A DNA stretch of 64,000 bases, from NCBI RefSeq assembly GCF_002735705.1, contig NZ_PDZL01000005.1:248001-312000 (forward strand), written 5' to 3'. Below the pieces are notes generated by a model. That model did no database searches, was not told the origin of the DNA, and was given only the letters and a program-made list of their open reading frames with translations. Shown here one piece after another: positions 23,235 to 33,900 of the stretch (position 1 is its first letter; every line of letters begins with the position of its first letter). Source of the stretch: Janthinobacterium sp. BJB426 (GTDB taxonomy: Bacteria > Pseudomonadota > Gammaproteobacteria > Burkholderiales > Burkholderiaceae_D). The position numbers and the translations under genes were made by a program.

Positions 23235-24643
23235 CGACTATTCGATGCACCGTTCAACGCGTCCTGGCTGTCAGCATCGTGCTGGCACTGGGCGGTTGCG
23301 CCCTGCAGGGGCCGCCCGCAGCGGTGGCCGCCAGTGCCCCCGCTCAGTGGCAGGCACCGCTGCCACATAACGGCAAACTGACGGACCTGGCCAGCTGGTG
23401 GCAGGGTCAGGGCGACAGCCTGCTGGTGGAACTGATCAACGACGCGCAGCAGGTCAGTCCGACCATCGCCGCCGCCGGCACGCGCATCGTGCAGGCGCGC
23501 GCGGACAGCATCGCCAGCGGCGCTGCGCTGGCGCCCAAGCTCGATGCAACGGGCAGCGTGGTGCGCACCAGCCAGCAATCGGCGCAGCCGAGCGGCACCA
23601 CCTCGCAGGCTGCGCTTCAGGCGTCGTGGGAAATCGACGTGTTTGGCGCCAACCGCGCCACGCGCGATGCGGCGCAGGAGCGCTACGACAGCGCCCGCGC
23701 GCTCTGGCATGAAGCGCGCGTCTCGGTGGCCGCCGAAGTGGCGAACCAGTACTACGCCTTGCGCACCTGCCAGCAATTGCAGGCCGTGTCCGATCAGGAT
23801 GCCGTCTCGCGCCGCGATTCGGCACGCCTGACGGAGCTGAGCGCCGGTGCCGGCTTCCAGCCGCCCGCCAACGCCGCCCTGGCCCGCGCCAGCGCCGCCG
23901 AAGGCGCCAGCCGAGCCATCGAACAGCGCGCCGCCTGCGACGTGAATGTCAAGGCGCTGGTGGCCCTGTCGGCGATGCCGGAAGCGTCGCTGCGCCAGAA
24001 GCTGGCGGCCAGTCCCTTTGTTGCGCCCTCGCCCGTGGCGATTGCGGAATTGCCTGCGCAAACCCTGGGCCAGCGTCCCGACATCTACAGCGCTGAACGC
24101 GAAGTGGCAGCCGCCAGCTTCGAAGTGCGCGGCGCGCAGGCGCAGCGCTACCCGCGCCTGAGCCTTGCCGGCTCCATCGGCAAGGGCAATATCCGCGCCG
24201 GCGGCACCAGCATCACGGCCAGCACCTGGAGCATCGGCCCGCTGGCCGTCAGCCTGCCCATCTTCGACGGCGGCACCCGCCGCGCCCAGGTCGATGCGGC
24301 CACGGCGCGCTACGACGAAGCCGTGGTGAAATATCGTGCCGGCGTGCGCCAGGCCGTGCGCGAAGTGGAAGAGGCGCTGGTCAACCTGGCCAGCACGGAC
24401 GAGCGCAGCAGCTACGCCAAGACGGCCCTGGAAGGCTACCGCGTGTCGTTTGTCGCCACCGAGGACCGCTACAAGAATGGCCTGGCCAGCCTGATCGAAC
24501 TGGAAGACGCGCGCCGCACGCGCCTGGCCGCCGAAAATACGGTGGTCAATCTCGAGCGCGAACGCAGCGCCGCCTGGGTGGCGCTGTACCGCGCCGCCGG
24601 CGGCGGCTGGACCAGCAGCGCCATCGCCAACAATGCCCTCTGA
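23231..24643 (+). CDS. NodT-type outer membrane factor lipoprotein of RND efflux system
   Basis: 470 residues from ATG 23231; longer in-frame extensions lie over the regulator gene and are rejected. Lipoprotein signal with LGGC. The two OEP repeats of the TolC/OprM family are visible: ASWEIDVFGANRATRDAA...AEVANQYYALRTCQQ in the first and PIFDGGTRRAQVDAATARYDEAVVKYRAGVRQAVREVEEAL...RYKNGLASLIELEDARRT in the second. It forms the trimeric outer membrane duct for the adaptor and pump encoded next. Here it is the first structural gene, an order seen in several betaproteobacterial efflux operons. Confidence 0.93.
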   Translation: MTTIRCTVQRVLAVSIVLALGGCALQGPPAAVAASAPAQWQAPLPHNGKLTDLASWWQGQGDSLLVELINDAQQVSPTIAAAGTRIVQARADSIASGAALAPKLDATGSVVRTSQQSAQPSGTTSQAALQASWEIDVFGANRATRDAAQERYDSARALWHEARVSVAAEVANQYYALRTCQQLQAVSDQDAVSRRDSARLTELSAGAGFQPPANAALARASAAEGASRAIEQRAACDVNVKALVALSAMPEASLRQKLAASPFVAPSPVAIAELPAQTLGQRPDIYSAEREVAAASFEVRGAQAQRYPRLSLAGSIGKGNIRAGGTSITASTWSIGPLAVSLPIFDGGTRRAQVDAATARYDEAVVKYRAGVRQAVREVEEALVNLASTDERSSYAKTALEGYRVSFVATEDRYKNGLASLIELEDARRTRLAAENTVVNLERERSAAWVALYRAAGGGWTSSAIANNAL

Positions 24644-24656
24644 CGGATACGACAAC

Positions 24657-25820
24657 ATGAAAAAAATGACCTTGAAACCGATGGCGCTCGCCCTTGCCGC
24701 CCTTTGCGTTGTGCTGGGTGCCGGCGTGGCCCTGTACTCCCCGTCCTCCACGGCGGCAGATGACGCCAAGGATAAGAACGCGGCGCAAAAGCCGGCGCTC
24801 ACCGTCACCACGGCCAAGCCGCAAACGGCCAACCTGCCCATCAAGCTGCAGGCGAACGGCAACGTGGCCGCCTGGCAGGAAGCCGTCATCGGCAGCGAAT
24901 CGAACGGCTTGCGCCTGACCGACGTGCGCGTGAATGTCGGCGACGTCGTGCGCGCCGGCCAGGTGCTGGCCGTGTTCTCGAACGACACGGTGAACGCCGA
25001 CGTGGCGCAGGCGAAGGCCGCCGTGCTGGAGGCGGAAGCGAATGCCGCGGAAGCAGCCGCCAACGCACAGCGCGCCCGCTCGCTGCAAAGCACGGGCGCC
25101 ATCAGCGCGCAGCAGATCAGCCAGTACCTGACGGCAGAGCAGACGGCCAACGCGCGCATCGCCTCGACCAAGGCGCAGTTGGCGTCACAGCAGCTGCGCC
25201 TGAAATACACGCAGGTGGTGGCGCCCGACAGCGGCATCATCTCCTCGCGCTCGGCTACCGTGGGGTCGGTGGTGGGCGCCGGCACGGAATTGTTCCGCAT
25301 GATCCGCCAGGGCCGCCTCGAATGGCGCGCCGAAGTGACGGCCACTGAATTACTGAACCTGAAAGCGGGTACCCTGGCGCAGGTCAAGGCCGCCAACGGC
25401 AGCACTTTGACGGGAAAGGTGCGCATGATTGCCCCTACCGTCGACCCGCAGACGCGTTCCGCCCTCGTGTATGTCGACCTGCCGGCCAGCACCGGCAACA
25501 ATGCACCGTTCAAGGCCGGCATGTACGCCAGCGGCGAATTTGAGCTGGGCACCTCGGGCGCGCTGACGGTGCCGCAGCAGGCGATTGCCGTGCGCGATGG
25601 CTTCAGTTATGTCTTCCGCCTCAATGCCGACCAGCGGGTCAGCCAGATCAAGGTGCAGGCCGGACGGCGCCTGAGCGACCGCATTGAAATCCTGGGCGGC
25701 ATCACGGCCGACACGACGATTGTCGTCAGCGGCGCCGGCTTCCTCAATGACGGCGACCTGGTACGCAATGTGCAAAACCTGGTTGCAGCAGCTGCCAAGC
25801 CAGCCACGGCGAAAAAGTAA
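24657..25820 (+). CDS. RND periplasmic adaptor (membrane fusion protein)
   Basis: 387 residues. ATG 24657 is preferred over ATG 24633 since the latter lies inside the preceding gene. An N-terminal signal/anchor helix (MALALAALCVVLGAGVALYS) precedes the lipoyl halves (LQANGNVAAWQEAVIGSESNGLRLTDVRVNVGDVVRAGQVLAVF and YTQVVAPDSGIISSRSATVGSVV), an alpha-hairpin between them, and beta-barrel and membrane-proximal domains. There is no lipobox Cys, so it is anchored by its N-terminal helix. It bridges the pump and the outer membrane factor. Confidence 0.93.
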   Translation: MKKMTLKPMALALAALCVVLGAGVALYSPSSTAADDAKDKNAAQKPALTVTTAKPQTANLPIKLQANGNVAAWQEAVIGSESNGLRLTDVRVNVGDVVRAGQVLAVFSNDTVNADVAQAKAAVLEAEANAAEAAANAQRARSLQSTGAISAQQISQYLTAEQTANARIASTKAQLASQQLRLKYTQVVAPDSGIISSRSATVGSVVGAGTELFRMIRQGRLEWRAEVTATELLNLKAGTLAQVKAANGSTLTGKVRMIAPTVDPQTRSALVYVDLPASTGNNAPFKAGMYASGEFELGTSGALTVPQQAIAVRDGFSYVFRLNADQRVSQIKVQAGRRLSDRIEILGGITADTTIVVSGAGFLNDGDLVRNVQNLVAAAAKPATAKK

Positions 25821-25829
25821 GGAGAGGCC

Positions 25830-28800
25830 ATGAATTTTTCCTCCCTCTCGATCAAGAATCCGATCCCGGCCATCATGCTGTTCGTGCTGCTGACCCTGGC
25901 CGGTCTGCTGGCCTACAAGGCCAATCCGGTACAGGATTTCCCTGACATCGAACTGCCCATCGTCACCGTCAGCGCGGTGCTGCCCGGCGCCGCGCCGGCC
26001 CAGCTGGAAACGGAAGTGGCGCGCAAGATCGAAGACTCCGTCGCCACCCTGCAAGGCGTGAAAAACATCTACACCAAGGTGCTCGATGGCGTCGTCACGG
26101 TCACCGTGGAATTCATCCTGGAAAAGCAGATCGCCGAAGCCGTCAACGATGTGCGCGACGCCGTCGCGCGCGTGAAAGCGGACATGCCGGCCGAGCTGCG
26201 CGACCCCACCGTCACCAAGGCTTCCACGGCCGGGCGCGTGGTGCTGACCTTTATCGCCACGGCGAAAGGGGGCGTGGACAATCCGCTCGACGCGCCCGAC
26301 CTGTCCTGGTTTGTCGACAATACGGTGGCCAAGCGCCTCTTGACCGTACCCGGCGTGGGCGCCGTCACCCGCGTGGGCGGCGTCTACCGCGAGATCCAGG
26401 TGGAACTCGATGAAGCGCGCATGGCCGCATTGAAAGTGTCGGCCCTCGACGTCTCGCGCCAGCTGCGCCTGGTGCAGCGCGAAGCGCCTGGCGGCCGGGG
26501 CGACATCAGCGGCGCCGAGCAATCAGTGCGCACCATCGCCACCGTCAAGACGGCCGATGAACTGTCGCGCGTGGAAGTACCGCTGCCGGACGGCCGCCAT
26601 GTGCGCCTGGACCAGGTGGCCACCGTGCGCGACACGATCGCCGAACCGCGCGCGCTGGCCGAGCAGGATGGCAAGACGGTCGTCGCCTTTGAAGTGTTCC
26701 GCACCAAGGGCGCCAGTGAAGTGGCCGTCGCCAAGGGCGCACGCGACGCCATCGCCGACCTGCAGAAGGAAAACCCGAATGTGGTACTGCAGCAGTCGAT
26801 CGACAATGCCTTCCCCGTCGAGGAAAACTTCGACGGCTCGATGGAGCTGCTGTACGAAGGCGCGCTGCTGGCCGTGCTGGTGGTGTGGTGGTTCCTGCGC
26901 GACTGGCGCGCCACCCTGGTGGCCGCCGCTGCCCTGCCCCTGTCCGTGATGCCGGCCTTCCTCGGCATCTACTGGTTCGGCTACACGCTCAATACCGTCA
27001 CCCTGCTGTCGCTGGCCCTGGTCGTCGGCGTGCTGGTCGACGACGCCATCGTGGAAATCGAAAACATCGAGCGCCATCTGCGCATGGGCAAGTCGCCAAT
27101 GGAAGCGGCCATGGAAGCGGCCGACGAAATCGGCATGGCGGTGATCGCCACCACCTTCGCGCTGGTCGCCGTGTTCCTGCCAACGGCCTTCATGAGCGGC
27201 ATTCCCGGCCTGTTCTTCAAGCAGTTCGGCTGGACGGCCGTGCTGGCCGTGCTGGCGTCTCTGGTGGTGGCGCGCCTGCTCACGCCGATGATGGCCGCCT
27301 ACATATTGAAACCGCTGCCGCACAAGGAAGAGCAGGATGGCTGGCTGATGACGCGCTACCTGACGGTCATGCGCTGGTGCCTGAACCACCGCGGCATCAC
27401 GGCCATCGCCGCAGCCCTGTTCTTTGTCGGCGCCATCGCGCTCGTGCCGCTGCTGCCGACCGGTTTCGTGCCGGCCGCCGACCGCGCGCAGACGCAAATC
27501 AACCTGGAACTGCCGCCCGGCTCCACCTTGGGTGAAACGCAGGCCGTGGCAGCATTGGCGCGCGATGCGGCCATGCGCACGCCTGGCATCCAGGGCGTCT
27601 TCAGTTCGATAGGCGGCGGCTCCAGCGGCGACGCCTTCGCCCCCGGCGCGGCAGCCGAGGCGCGCCGCGCCGTGCTGACCCTGACCACCGTGCACCGCAC
27701 GGAGCGCAAGGAATCGATGGCTGGCCTGGAAACGCAGTTGCGCAACAAGCTCGATACGATTCCCGGCGCCCGCTTCACGGTGGGACCGCCCGACACGGGC
27801 GTCAAGATGCAGCTGGTGCTGCGCTCGGAAGATCCGGTGGCTTTGACGGCGGCGGCGCAAAAAGTCGAGCGCGAACTGCGCGGCCTGAAAGGCATCGGCA
27901 ACGTCAATTCCAGCGCCTCGCTGGTGCGACCGGAAATCATCGTGCGCCCCGATTTCGCCAAGGCGGCCGACCTGGGTGTGACGGCGGCGGCCATCGGCGA
28001 AACGGTGCGCGTGGCCACGGCCGGCGACTACGACACGGACCTGACGAAAATGAACCTGCCCGAGCGGCAAGTGCCGATCCGCGTCAAGTTGCCCAACAGC
28101 GTGCGCGCCGACCTGGCCGCCATCGAGCGCCTGACGGTGCCCGGCAAGAATGGTCCCGTGCGCCTTGCGAACGTGGCCACGGTGACGATGGAAAGCGGCC
28201 CGGCACAGATCGACCGCCTGAACCGCAGCCGCAACGTGACGCTGGACGTGGAACTCGGTTCGCGCACCCTCGGTGAACTGAACGAAGAAGCGCGCGCGCT
28301 GCCGTCGATGAAGAATCTGCCGCCATCCGTGAAGATCGCCGAACTGGGCGACGCGCAGGAGATGGCCTCGCTGTTCGCCAGCTTCGGCCTGGCCATGCTG
28401 ATCGGCGTGCTGTGCATCTACTGCGTGCTGGTGCTGCTGTTCAAGGACTTCATGCAGCCGGTAACCATCCTGGCGGCGCTGCCGCTGTCGATCGGCGGCG
28501 CCTTCGTGGCGCTGCTGATCACTGGCAGCGCCCTGTCGATGCCGTCGATGATCGGTCTGATCATGCTGATGGGGATCGTCACCAAGAACTCGATCCTGCT
28601 GGTCGACTATGCGATCCTGGCGCGCCAGGCGGGCATGAACCGCTTCGATGCGCTGGTCGACGCCTGTCACAAGCGCAGCCGCCCCATCCTGATGACGACG
28701 ATCGCCATGGGCGCCGGCATGATGCCGCTGGCACTGGGCTGGGGCGCCGACCCCAGCTTCCGTTCGCCGATGGCCATTACCGTGATCGGCGGCCTGATCA

Positions 28801-28946
28801 CGTCGACCTTACTCAGCCTGCTGGTGGTGCCTGCCGTGTTCACCTACATCGACGATCTGGAGCACCTGCTCAAGCGCGGCATGGCGAAACTGCGCCGCCA
28901 GAAGGCGCCGCTGCGGCGCGATGACAAGGTGGCGCTGGAAAAATAA
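25830..28946 (+). CDS. RND multidrug efflux pump (HAE1/AcrB-like subunit)
   Basis: 1038 residues, strong AAGGAGAGG ribosome site. Twelve-helix RND fold with two large periplasmic loops. TM4 contains LVVGVLVDDAIVEIENIERHL, whose adjacent Asp residues form the proton relay, and TM10 has MGIVTKNSILLVDYA with the partner Lys. Length and motifs fit hydrophobe/amphiphile exporters rather than metal pumps. The C-terminal region LEHLLKRGMAKLRRQKAPLRR is cytosolic. It works with the two preceding gene products as an inner-to-outer membrane exporter. Confidence 0.96.
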   Translation: MNFSSLSIKNPIPAIMLFVLLTLAGLLAYKANPVQDFPDIELPIVTVSAVLPGAAPAQLETEVARKIEDSVATLQGVKNIYTKVLDGVVTVTVEFILEKQIAEAVNDVRDAVARVKADMPAELRDPTVTKASTAGRVVLTFIATAKGGVDNPLDAPDLSWFVDNTVAKRLLTVPGVGAVTRVGGVYREIQVELDEARMAALKVSALDVSRQLRLVQREAPGGRGDISGAEQSVRTIATVKTADELSRVEVPLPDGRHVRLDQVATVRDTIAEPRALAEQDGKTVVAFEVFRTKGASEVAVAKGARDAIADLQKENPNVVLQQSIDNAFPVEENFDGSMELLYEGALLAVLVVWWFLRDWRATLVAAAALPLSVMPAFLGIYWFGYTLNTVTLLSLALVVGVLVDDAIVEIENIERHLRMGKSPMEAAMEAADEIGMAVIATTFALVAVFLPTAFMSGIPGLFFKQFGWTAVLAVLASLVVARLLTPMMAAYILKPLPHKEEQDGWLMTRYLTVMRWCLNHRGITAIAAALFFVGAIALVPLLPTGFVPAADRAQTQINLELPPGSTLGETQAVAALARDAAMRTPGIQGVFSSIGGGSSGDAFAPGAAAEARRAVLTLTTVHRTERKESMAGLETQLRNKLDTIPGARFTVGPPDTGVKMQLVLRSEDPVALTAAAQKVERELRGLKGIGNVNSSASLVRPEIIVRPDFAKAADLGVTAAAIGETVRVATAGDYDTDLTKMNLPERQVPIRVKLPNSVRADLAAIERLTVPGKNGPVRLANVATVTMESGPAQIDRLNRSRNVTLDVELGSRTLGELNEEARALPSMKNLPPSVKIAELGDAQEMASLFASFGLAMLIGVLCIYCVLVLLFKDFMQPVTILAALPLSIGGAFVALLITGSALSMPSMIGLIMLMGIVTKNSILLVDYAILARQAGMNRFDALVDACHKRSRPILMTTIAMGAGMMPLALGWGADPSFRSPMAITVIGGLITSTLLSLLVVPAVFTYIDDLEHLLKRGMAKLRRQKAPLRRDDKVALEK

Positions 28947-28984
28947 GCGCCGCCACTGTTTGCAAAATCGCCCCCTGCGGGCAA

Positions 28985-29026
28985 GGAAGCGAAGGACCGG
29001 CCGTCAGGCCGCGCTCCCTCGCTTCC
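28985..29026 (+). terminator. Long hairpin after the RND operon
   Basis: GGAAGCGA (28985-28992) pairs perfectly with TCGCTTCC (29019-29026), enclosing a smaller CGGCC/GGCCG hairpin. No T-run follows, so termination may be Rho-assisted or the structure may only protect the 3' end. Confidence 0.4.
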
Positions 29027-29077
29027 ATCTATCTGGCATACTGCGCCCATTCTCCATGAACGCAATCTGCCCTGCCT

Positions 29078-30049
29078 ATGAATTACCGCACCCCGCTCGT
29101 CCTGCTACTGGTATCCGCACTGCTCGGCGCCTGCTCGGACAAGACCGCCCCCGCCAGCGCCGACGTGGCAGCTGACGTCGTAACCGAGGTCCCCGCGGCC
29201 GCTGACGATGCCGCATCGGCCGAACACGTGCCGCCGCCGGCCGCCACGGCGCCAAGAACGGAAGCGATGAACACGCCGCAGGCGCGCGAACTCGAAGTGG
29301 GCATGATGCGCGCCGTCTTCGGCAAGGACTATCGCAGCGACAGCGACGATGCGCTGGCCGACCTGTCCGATCCGGACAAGCACGTCGACAGACTCAGTTA
29401 CGTGGTCAGCTCCGTCAGCCACAAGCTGCTGCCCGATGGCCGCGCCATCCTGGTGGCGAATGCGGAAACGGCCAACACGGAAGGCACGGCCGAATCGGCG
29501 CATGCCTCGTCGGGACTGTTGAATGTGTTTTTCCTCGCGCCCAAGGGCCAGCCGGAAGACGGCCAGTGGCAAGTCGTGAAACGGCTGGAAAACATTGCCG
29601 CCCTCGGTTCGTCGGGCCAACTCGGCGAAGTCCACTGGGTCATGCTGGGCGCGAACAAGCCGGGACTGGCGATCCGCCATGGCTATACGGGCCAGGGCTA
29701 CACCATCACGCAACTGGCCCTGTTTGAAATCGGCGACGGCAAGGTGACCACGCTTGATGGCGGAATCGACCTGTACTCGGACAATATGGGCGCCTGCACG
29801 CCGGACATGGACGAGTGCTGGATGGTCAGCGGCAATTGGCGCTTCGCCACGGCGCGCAATGGCGGCGCCTACGACGACCTGCTGATCGATTTCAAGGGCG
29901 CCTCCGAGAAGATCAAGCCCGGCGTCACGGTCAAGCCGGATGAAGACCCGCCGCGCATTGCCACACCGTTGAACGGCCACGCGCGCTATGGCTTCGATGG
30001 CAAGGGATACAAACTGGTCGAGGGCAAGAACACGGTGCCTGGCGTCTGA
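29078..30049 (+). CDS. Orphan lipoprotein of unknown function
   Basis: 323 residues. Lipoprotein signal with LGAC, followed by a low-complexity Ala/Pro/Val linker (about 25-65). The folded part contains MMRAVFGKDYR, an acidic stretch, GLLNVFFLAPKGQPEDGQWQVVKRLENI and a C-terminal YDDLLIDFKGA...RYGFDGKGYKLV. A CTPDMDEC pair may form a disulfide. It looks like a periplasmic, membrane-tethered binding or structural protein. No family recognised; monocistronic and convergent with the next gene. Confidence 0.75.
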   Translation: MNYRTPLVLLLVSALLGACSDKTAPASADVAADVVTEVPAAADDAASAEHVPPPAATAPRTEAMNTPQARELEVGMMRAVFGKDYRSDSDDALADLSDPDKHVDRLSYVVSSVSHKLLPDGRAILVANAETANTEGTAESAHASSGLLNVFFLAPKGQPEDGQWQVVKRLENIAALGSSGQLGEVHWVMLGANKPGLAIRHGYTGQGYTITQLALFEIGDGKVTTLDGGIDLYSDNMGACTPDMDECWMVSGNWRFATARNGGAYDDLLIDFKGASEKIKPGVTVKPDEDPPRIATPLNGHARYGFDGKGYKLVEGKNTVPGV

Positions 30050-30060
30050 GCCAGGCACCG
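30033..30060. terminator. 11-bp hairpin at a convergent gene junction
   Basis: CGGTGCCTGGC (30033-30043), six-base loop containing most of the stop codon region, GCCAGGCACCG (30050-30060). The stem is perfect and the stop codon of the lipoprotein gene lies in it. The A-run is on the wrong side for an intrinsic terminator of the plus gene, so the role is uncertain (bidirectional barrier or 3' stabiliser). Confidence 0.45.
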
Positions 30061-30068
30061 GCAAAAAA

Positions 30069-30809
30069 TCAGCGGCGCGCCTTCTCCAGGCGCACCAGCA
30101 GCGGCGCATACATGGCACGCGTATGGCTGCTCCAGCGGTCCATGGCGCTGTCGATATCGAGCAGCAGGCGGTCCGACAATACCTTGTCACCCTGCTGCAG
30201 CGCCCAGATCGCACACTCGGCGCGGCATTCGAAGCTGTTGTAGCGCGTCAGCGCGTCGTCGAATTCCGCCTTCGCTTCCACCTGGCGCCCGCTTTGCGCC
30301 AGCGCACGCGCCGTCAGCAGGGACACCATCTCGGGACGGAATTGGATATCCGTGCGGCGAATGAACTTCAGGTGCGTCAGCGCTTCGGCACCCCGCTCGC
30401 ACTCCAGGTAGGCGCGTGCCGCACCCAGGCGAATTTCCAGGTCCGAGGAAAACGCGCCCCGCAGGCAGGCTTCATACGTCGATGCCGCTTCCTGCGCATC
30501 GCCCGCTTCCAGCTGCGCGCTGGCCAGGCGCATCTGGTTTTGCGCCGTCGGCGTGTACTCGAAGGCGGCCTTCGCCTCGCGCAATTCGCGGTTCGGATCA
30601 AGCACCTGCACGGCCACCGAAGCGACCTTGCGCGCGCCTTGCGGCAGGCGCGAATTGGGCAAATAGATGGCGAAGAAATACACCACGCTGCCCAACAGCG
30701 GGAACATGAATAAAATGAGCAGCCAGTACAGCTGCTGCCCGTTGCGCACCACATGGATCGCAAAAAACAATGCGATCAGAATGTGGATGCCTATGCCAAA
30801 AATCGTCAT
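30069..30809 (-). CDS. Membrane protein with two TM helices and TPR-like repeats
   Basis: 246 residues from ATG 30809, which has GAGG upstream; an in-frame ATG 42 bases earlier is less likely. Two membrane helices at the N-terminus (about 3-20 and 27-47: IGIHILIALFFAIHVVR, WLLILFMFPLLGSVVYFFAIY), the second like the PLDc_N module of phospholipase-D-type membrane proteins. About 180 residues of TPR-like helices follow in the cytoplasm or periplasm (RLASAQLEAGDAQEAASTYEACLRG, ALAQSGRQVEAKAEFDDAL). Probably a scaffold; no catalytic motif. Confidence 0.82.
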   Translation of the reverse strand: MTIFGIGIHILIALFFAIHVVRNGQQLYWLLILFMFPLLGSVVYFFAIYLPNSRLPQGARKVASVAVQVLDPNRELREAKAAFEYTPTAQNQMRLASAQLEAGDAQEAASTYEACLRGAFSSDLEIRLGAARAYLECERGAEALTHLKFIRRTDIQFRPEMVSLLTARALAQSGRQVEAKAEFDDALTRYNSFECRAECAIWALQQGDKVLSDRLLLDIDSAMDRWSSHTRAMYAPLLVRLEKARR

Positions 30810-30923
30810 GCTGCAACCTCGTTCGTTCGTGACGGGAGCCGCTGGCACCATGCCGCAGCTTTCCCTGGCTCAATATTACACCGGCCACCGCGGCAAGCTC
30901 GCCAGGGAGACACGCGAACGGCG

Positions 30924-30960
30924 AAAAAAAAGCAGGGCAGCCGCGAGACTGCCCTGCTTT
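30924..30960 (-). terminator. Rho-independent terminator of the surface protein operon
   Basis: Read on the minus strand: AGCAGGGCAG, 8-base loop, CTGCCCTGCT, then a run of eight T. It lies 20-56 bases after the stop codon of the outer membrane protein gene at 30980. Confidence 0.88.
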
Positions 30961-30979
30961 CCTGGCGCGTCAATCGGCG

Positions 30980-33900
30980 TCAGAACGTGCTGATGGCGTT
31001 CAGGAACCAGCCCCGGCTGCGATACGACAAATCCGTCAAATCGTCCGAGAAGGTCGTGAAGTTGTAGCCGATGCCGATCTTGGCGTGTTTCGCCACATGC
31101 CGGTAGACGCCGATCAGGGCGCCGGCGCGTGCGTCTCCCGCCTCGCGCGCCTTCAGCCTGCGCCCCTCGATCAGGGCGTCCCACTCCTTGACGATATGAA
31201 TGTCGGCGCGCAGCACCAGCAATTCCGCGCGGCTGGAGAACCAGTCGCCTTGCGTCTTCGACGCCCGCAACTGGCCCGTGCGCACACCGAATTTCCCGCC
31301 CACCGACAGCCATGGCCTGACGTCATACGTCGTATCGACATTCAGGATATGGCTTTTCTGCGTGTAATCGAGCACCCCGCCCGTGACGCCGTCAACCTGG
31401 CCTGGCGATGGCAGGTTGTAAAAGTACGTGTACTTGAACAGGGTATTCCAGCGGTCGTTGTCGACCGGGCGATAGGCCGCTCCCGTCACGACTTCCGTGT
31501 AATCGCCATCGTAGAAGGCCCCCCGCGTGGAGCTGCTGCGCGACAGGTTGAATTTCCCCAGCAGGCGCCAATCGCGGTCCAGCTGGTAGCTCAGCGCATT
31601 ACGTGTCAGCCACACCTTGCGGTGTTCGCTGTTCGCGTCCGTGGCGCAGCCGCCGTCAGCCGGCACGGTGGCGCAACTGCCATCGACCGTACCCAGCGAC
31701 TTCGTGCGGTCGGTGCGGAACTCCAGCGCGCTGGAAAACTTCAGCCGCTCGTAGGCATACGCCGCCGTCAGGCCGATGGCGTCGCGCTTCAAGTCGCCCG
31801 ACAAGGGGTTCGACAGCGTACCCGTCTCGAACTTGATGCCCGTGGTCCAGCGCTCGGTGGGCGCCAGGTCCACGCCGAACGCGTGCGTCAGGCTTTGCGG
31901 TCCCGCGCCATTGCCCCAGCGGCTTTCCGCAAACAGGCCGGCTTTGTCGTTCAGGCGGTAGCGGCTGCCCGCCGTCAGCGTGGACTGGCGGCCGCTGTAG
32001 TTCACATCCGGCGTTTCCGTCTCCATGCGGTAGTTCAGGTAAACGCTGCTGCGCTCATCCATCTGCATGTTGCCGAACAACTGGCCGCCCACGCCGCCGC
32101 TGCCGCCCGACGCTTCGGCCCCGAGGCGCAGGCGTTCGCTCACCTGGTAGGTGCCACCGAGTCCCGCGCGGTCATTCAGGGCGCGATTGCCGCTGCGCGA
32201 CAAGGTATGCTGCACGAAACCGTACATGTCCCACGGCGCATACAGCAATCCTGCCACGCGCGCCGAGGCCACGCCGGAAGCGAGCGTGGTGTCGGGGCCA
32301 TACTGCGGACCGCCAGCCATGCCCGCCTCGCGGCCCTGCGTCACCAATTGGCCCGTGATGCCGCCTTCCAATCCCTGCTGCTGCGGTACGACGCTCGACG
32401 CCGGCGTCCTTTCCAGCACGCCATCACGGGCTTGCTGGCCTTCCTGCAATGGCCGATAGTCGACGCGCAGCACGGCGTCGCTACGCCCGCCATCCTGGCT
32501 CAGGATGGCGCTGGCATTGTCCCCGCCAATCGCATTGTCGCGGCGGTCGTGCCGCAGGCCTGCCGACACGCCCCACTCCGCATCGAGCTTGTGGCGCAGT
32601 GCCGCTTCCACCGCGCGCGCATCCTGGCTGGTGGCCGTGCGGTCATCTGCCTTCAGCGACATTTCCGTGCGCTCGCCCAGTGGCAAGGTCGCAGCCAGGC
32701 CCGTTTGCCGCACGGCTTCGCCGTTCAGGGTCTGCATGCCCGGTCCCGCGTAGCCCGCTTCGCGGTCCTGCCAGTAGGCGGCGATACGGCCACGCGCCGC
32801 GCCGCCCAGGTCAGCAAGGTCCAGCGCACCGTCGAAACGCTTCGCGTTGGCCGGGCGTCCACCCGCCGTCGTCTGGTTGAAATCAAAACCGCCGCTCGAT
32901 GAACTGAGCACGCTGCTGGCGTCGCCACTGGAACGGGCTGCCTCGGCCTTGATCCAGGTGCCCGGCTTGTAGCGCAAGGTCAGGTCCAGCTCCTTGAGCG
33001 TCTGATCCGAACCCTGTTCGCCCTGGTGATAATTGCTGGCCCCGATGCGTACATGGTCGTTGAACCAGTGGCTGGCGCGCACCCCCACCGAGGTGCCGGA
33101 AATGGCGCTCAGGCCCGGCACGTATTCATATGTCGCCACCAGGTACACGGGATTGCCGCTCAGGCTTGCGCTTTGCACCAGCGCACCGCCATCGGCCACG
33201 GAGGACAGCGGCGAGCGCAAGGTCAGGCGTCCCTGCAGGTAGTTGATTTCATAATCCTGCGACGGCGTCAGCTGGATGCGTTCGATCACCAGGCCCGAAT
33301 CCTTGTCGCGCACTTCCACCCACAGGCGTTCCGAACCCTGCGTCAGATCCAGGTGGCGCAGATAGTATTGCGAACCGCCCGTGCCGCGAAATTCCTCGCG
33401 CGACTGCAAGGTCCCCGGCGAAGCGGCAAAGGCGTTGACCGTGCTGGCCTTTTCGCCATGGCTGGTGCTGGCGGCGCCATTCCACAACAGGTTCGCGCCA
33501 TACAGGCCACGGCTGTACTGTGCCAGTTCCGAGCCGCTCCAGGTGGTCTGGAAATTCCCCCACATGACGGAAGAATCGCCTTTTTCCAGGCGCACGTAAA
33601 AACGCCCCTGGGTTGGCGCATCGTCGACGGTGGTGCTGTCGTCGCCGTACACGGGATAGTATTTGTCCGGATCGATGCGGCGCAGCAGGTAGTTCGGATC
33701 CTTGCTCTGGAAGTTGTGGAACAGGTCGCGCAGCGGCTGCTCGCGCGTGTCGGCGCTGGCCGTCAGCAAATAGTCGCCCTTGATCTTGCCCTTCAAATAA
33801 AACGCGCCACGGCCATCGGCCCAGGTCTCGTTCTTATAGTGCTGCGTGTCGCCCGTGACCAGTTCCGCCGGCCCCTTGGTGCGGTCGCGGCCAATGGTCA

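Noticed and set aside
26523-28670. A 715-codon frame antisense to the RND pump
   Set aside because: Composition dominated by His, Gln and Arg with no motif; the sense frame is an unmistakable RND protein.
31085-32902. A 605-codon plus-strand frame opposite the outer membrane protein gene
   Set aside because: Antisense shadow; the minus-strand gene has a signal peptide, OmpA-like domain and proper terminator.
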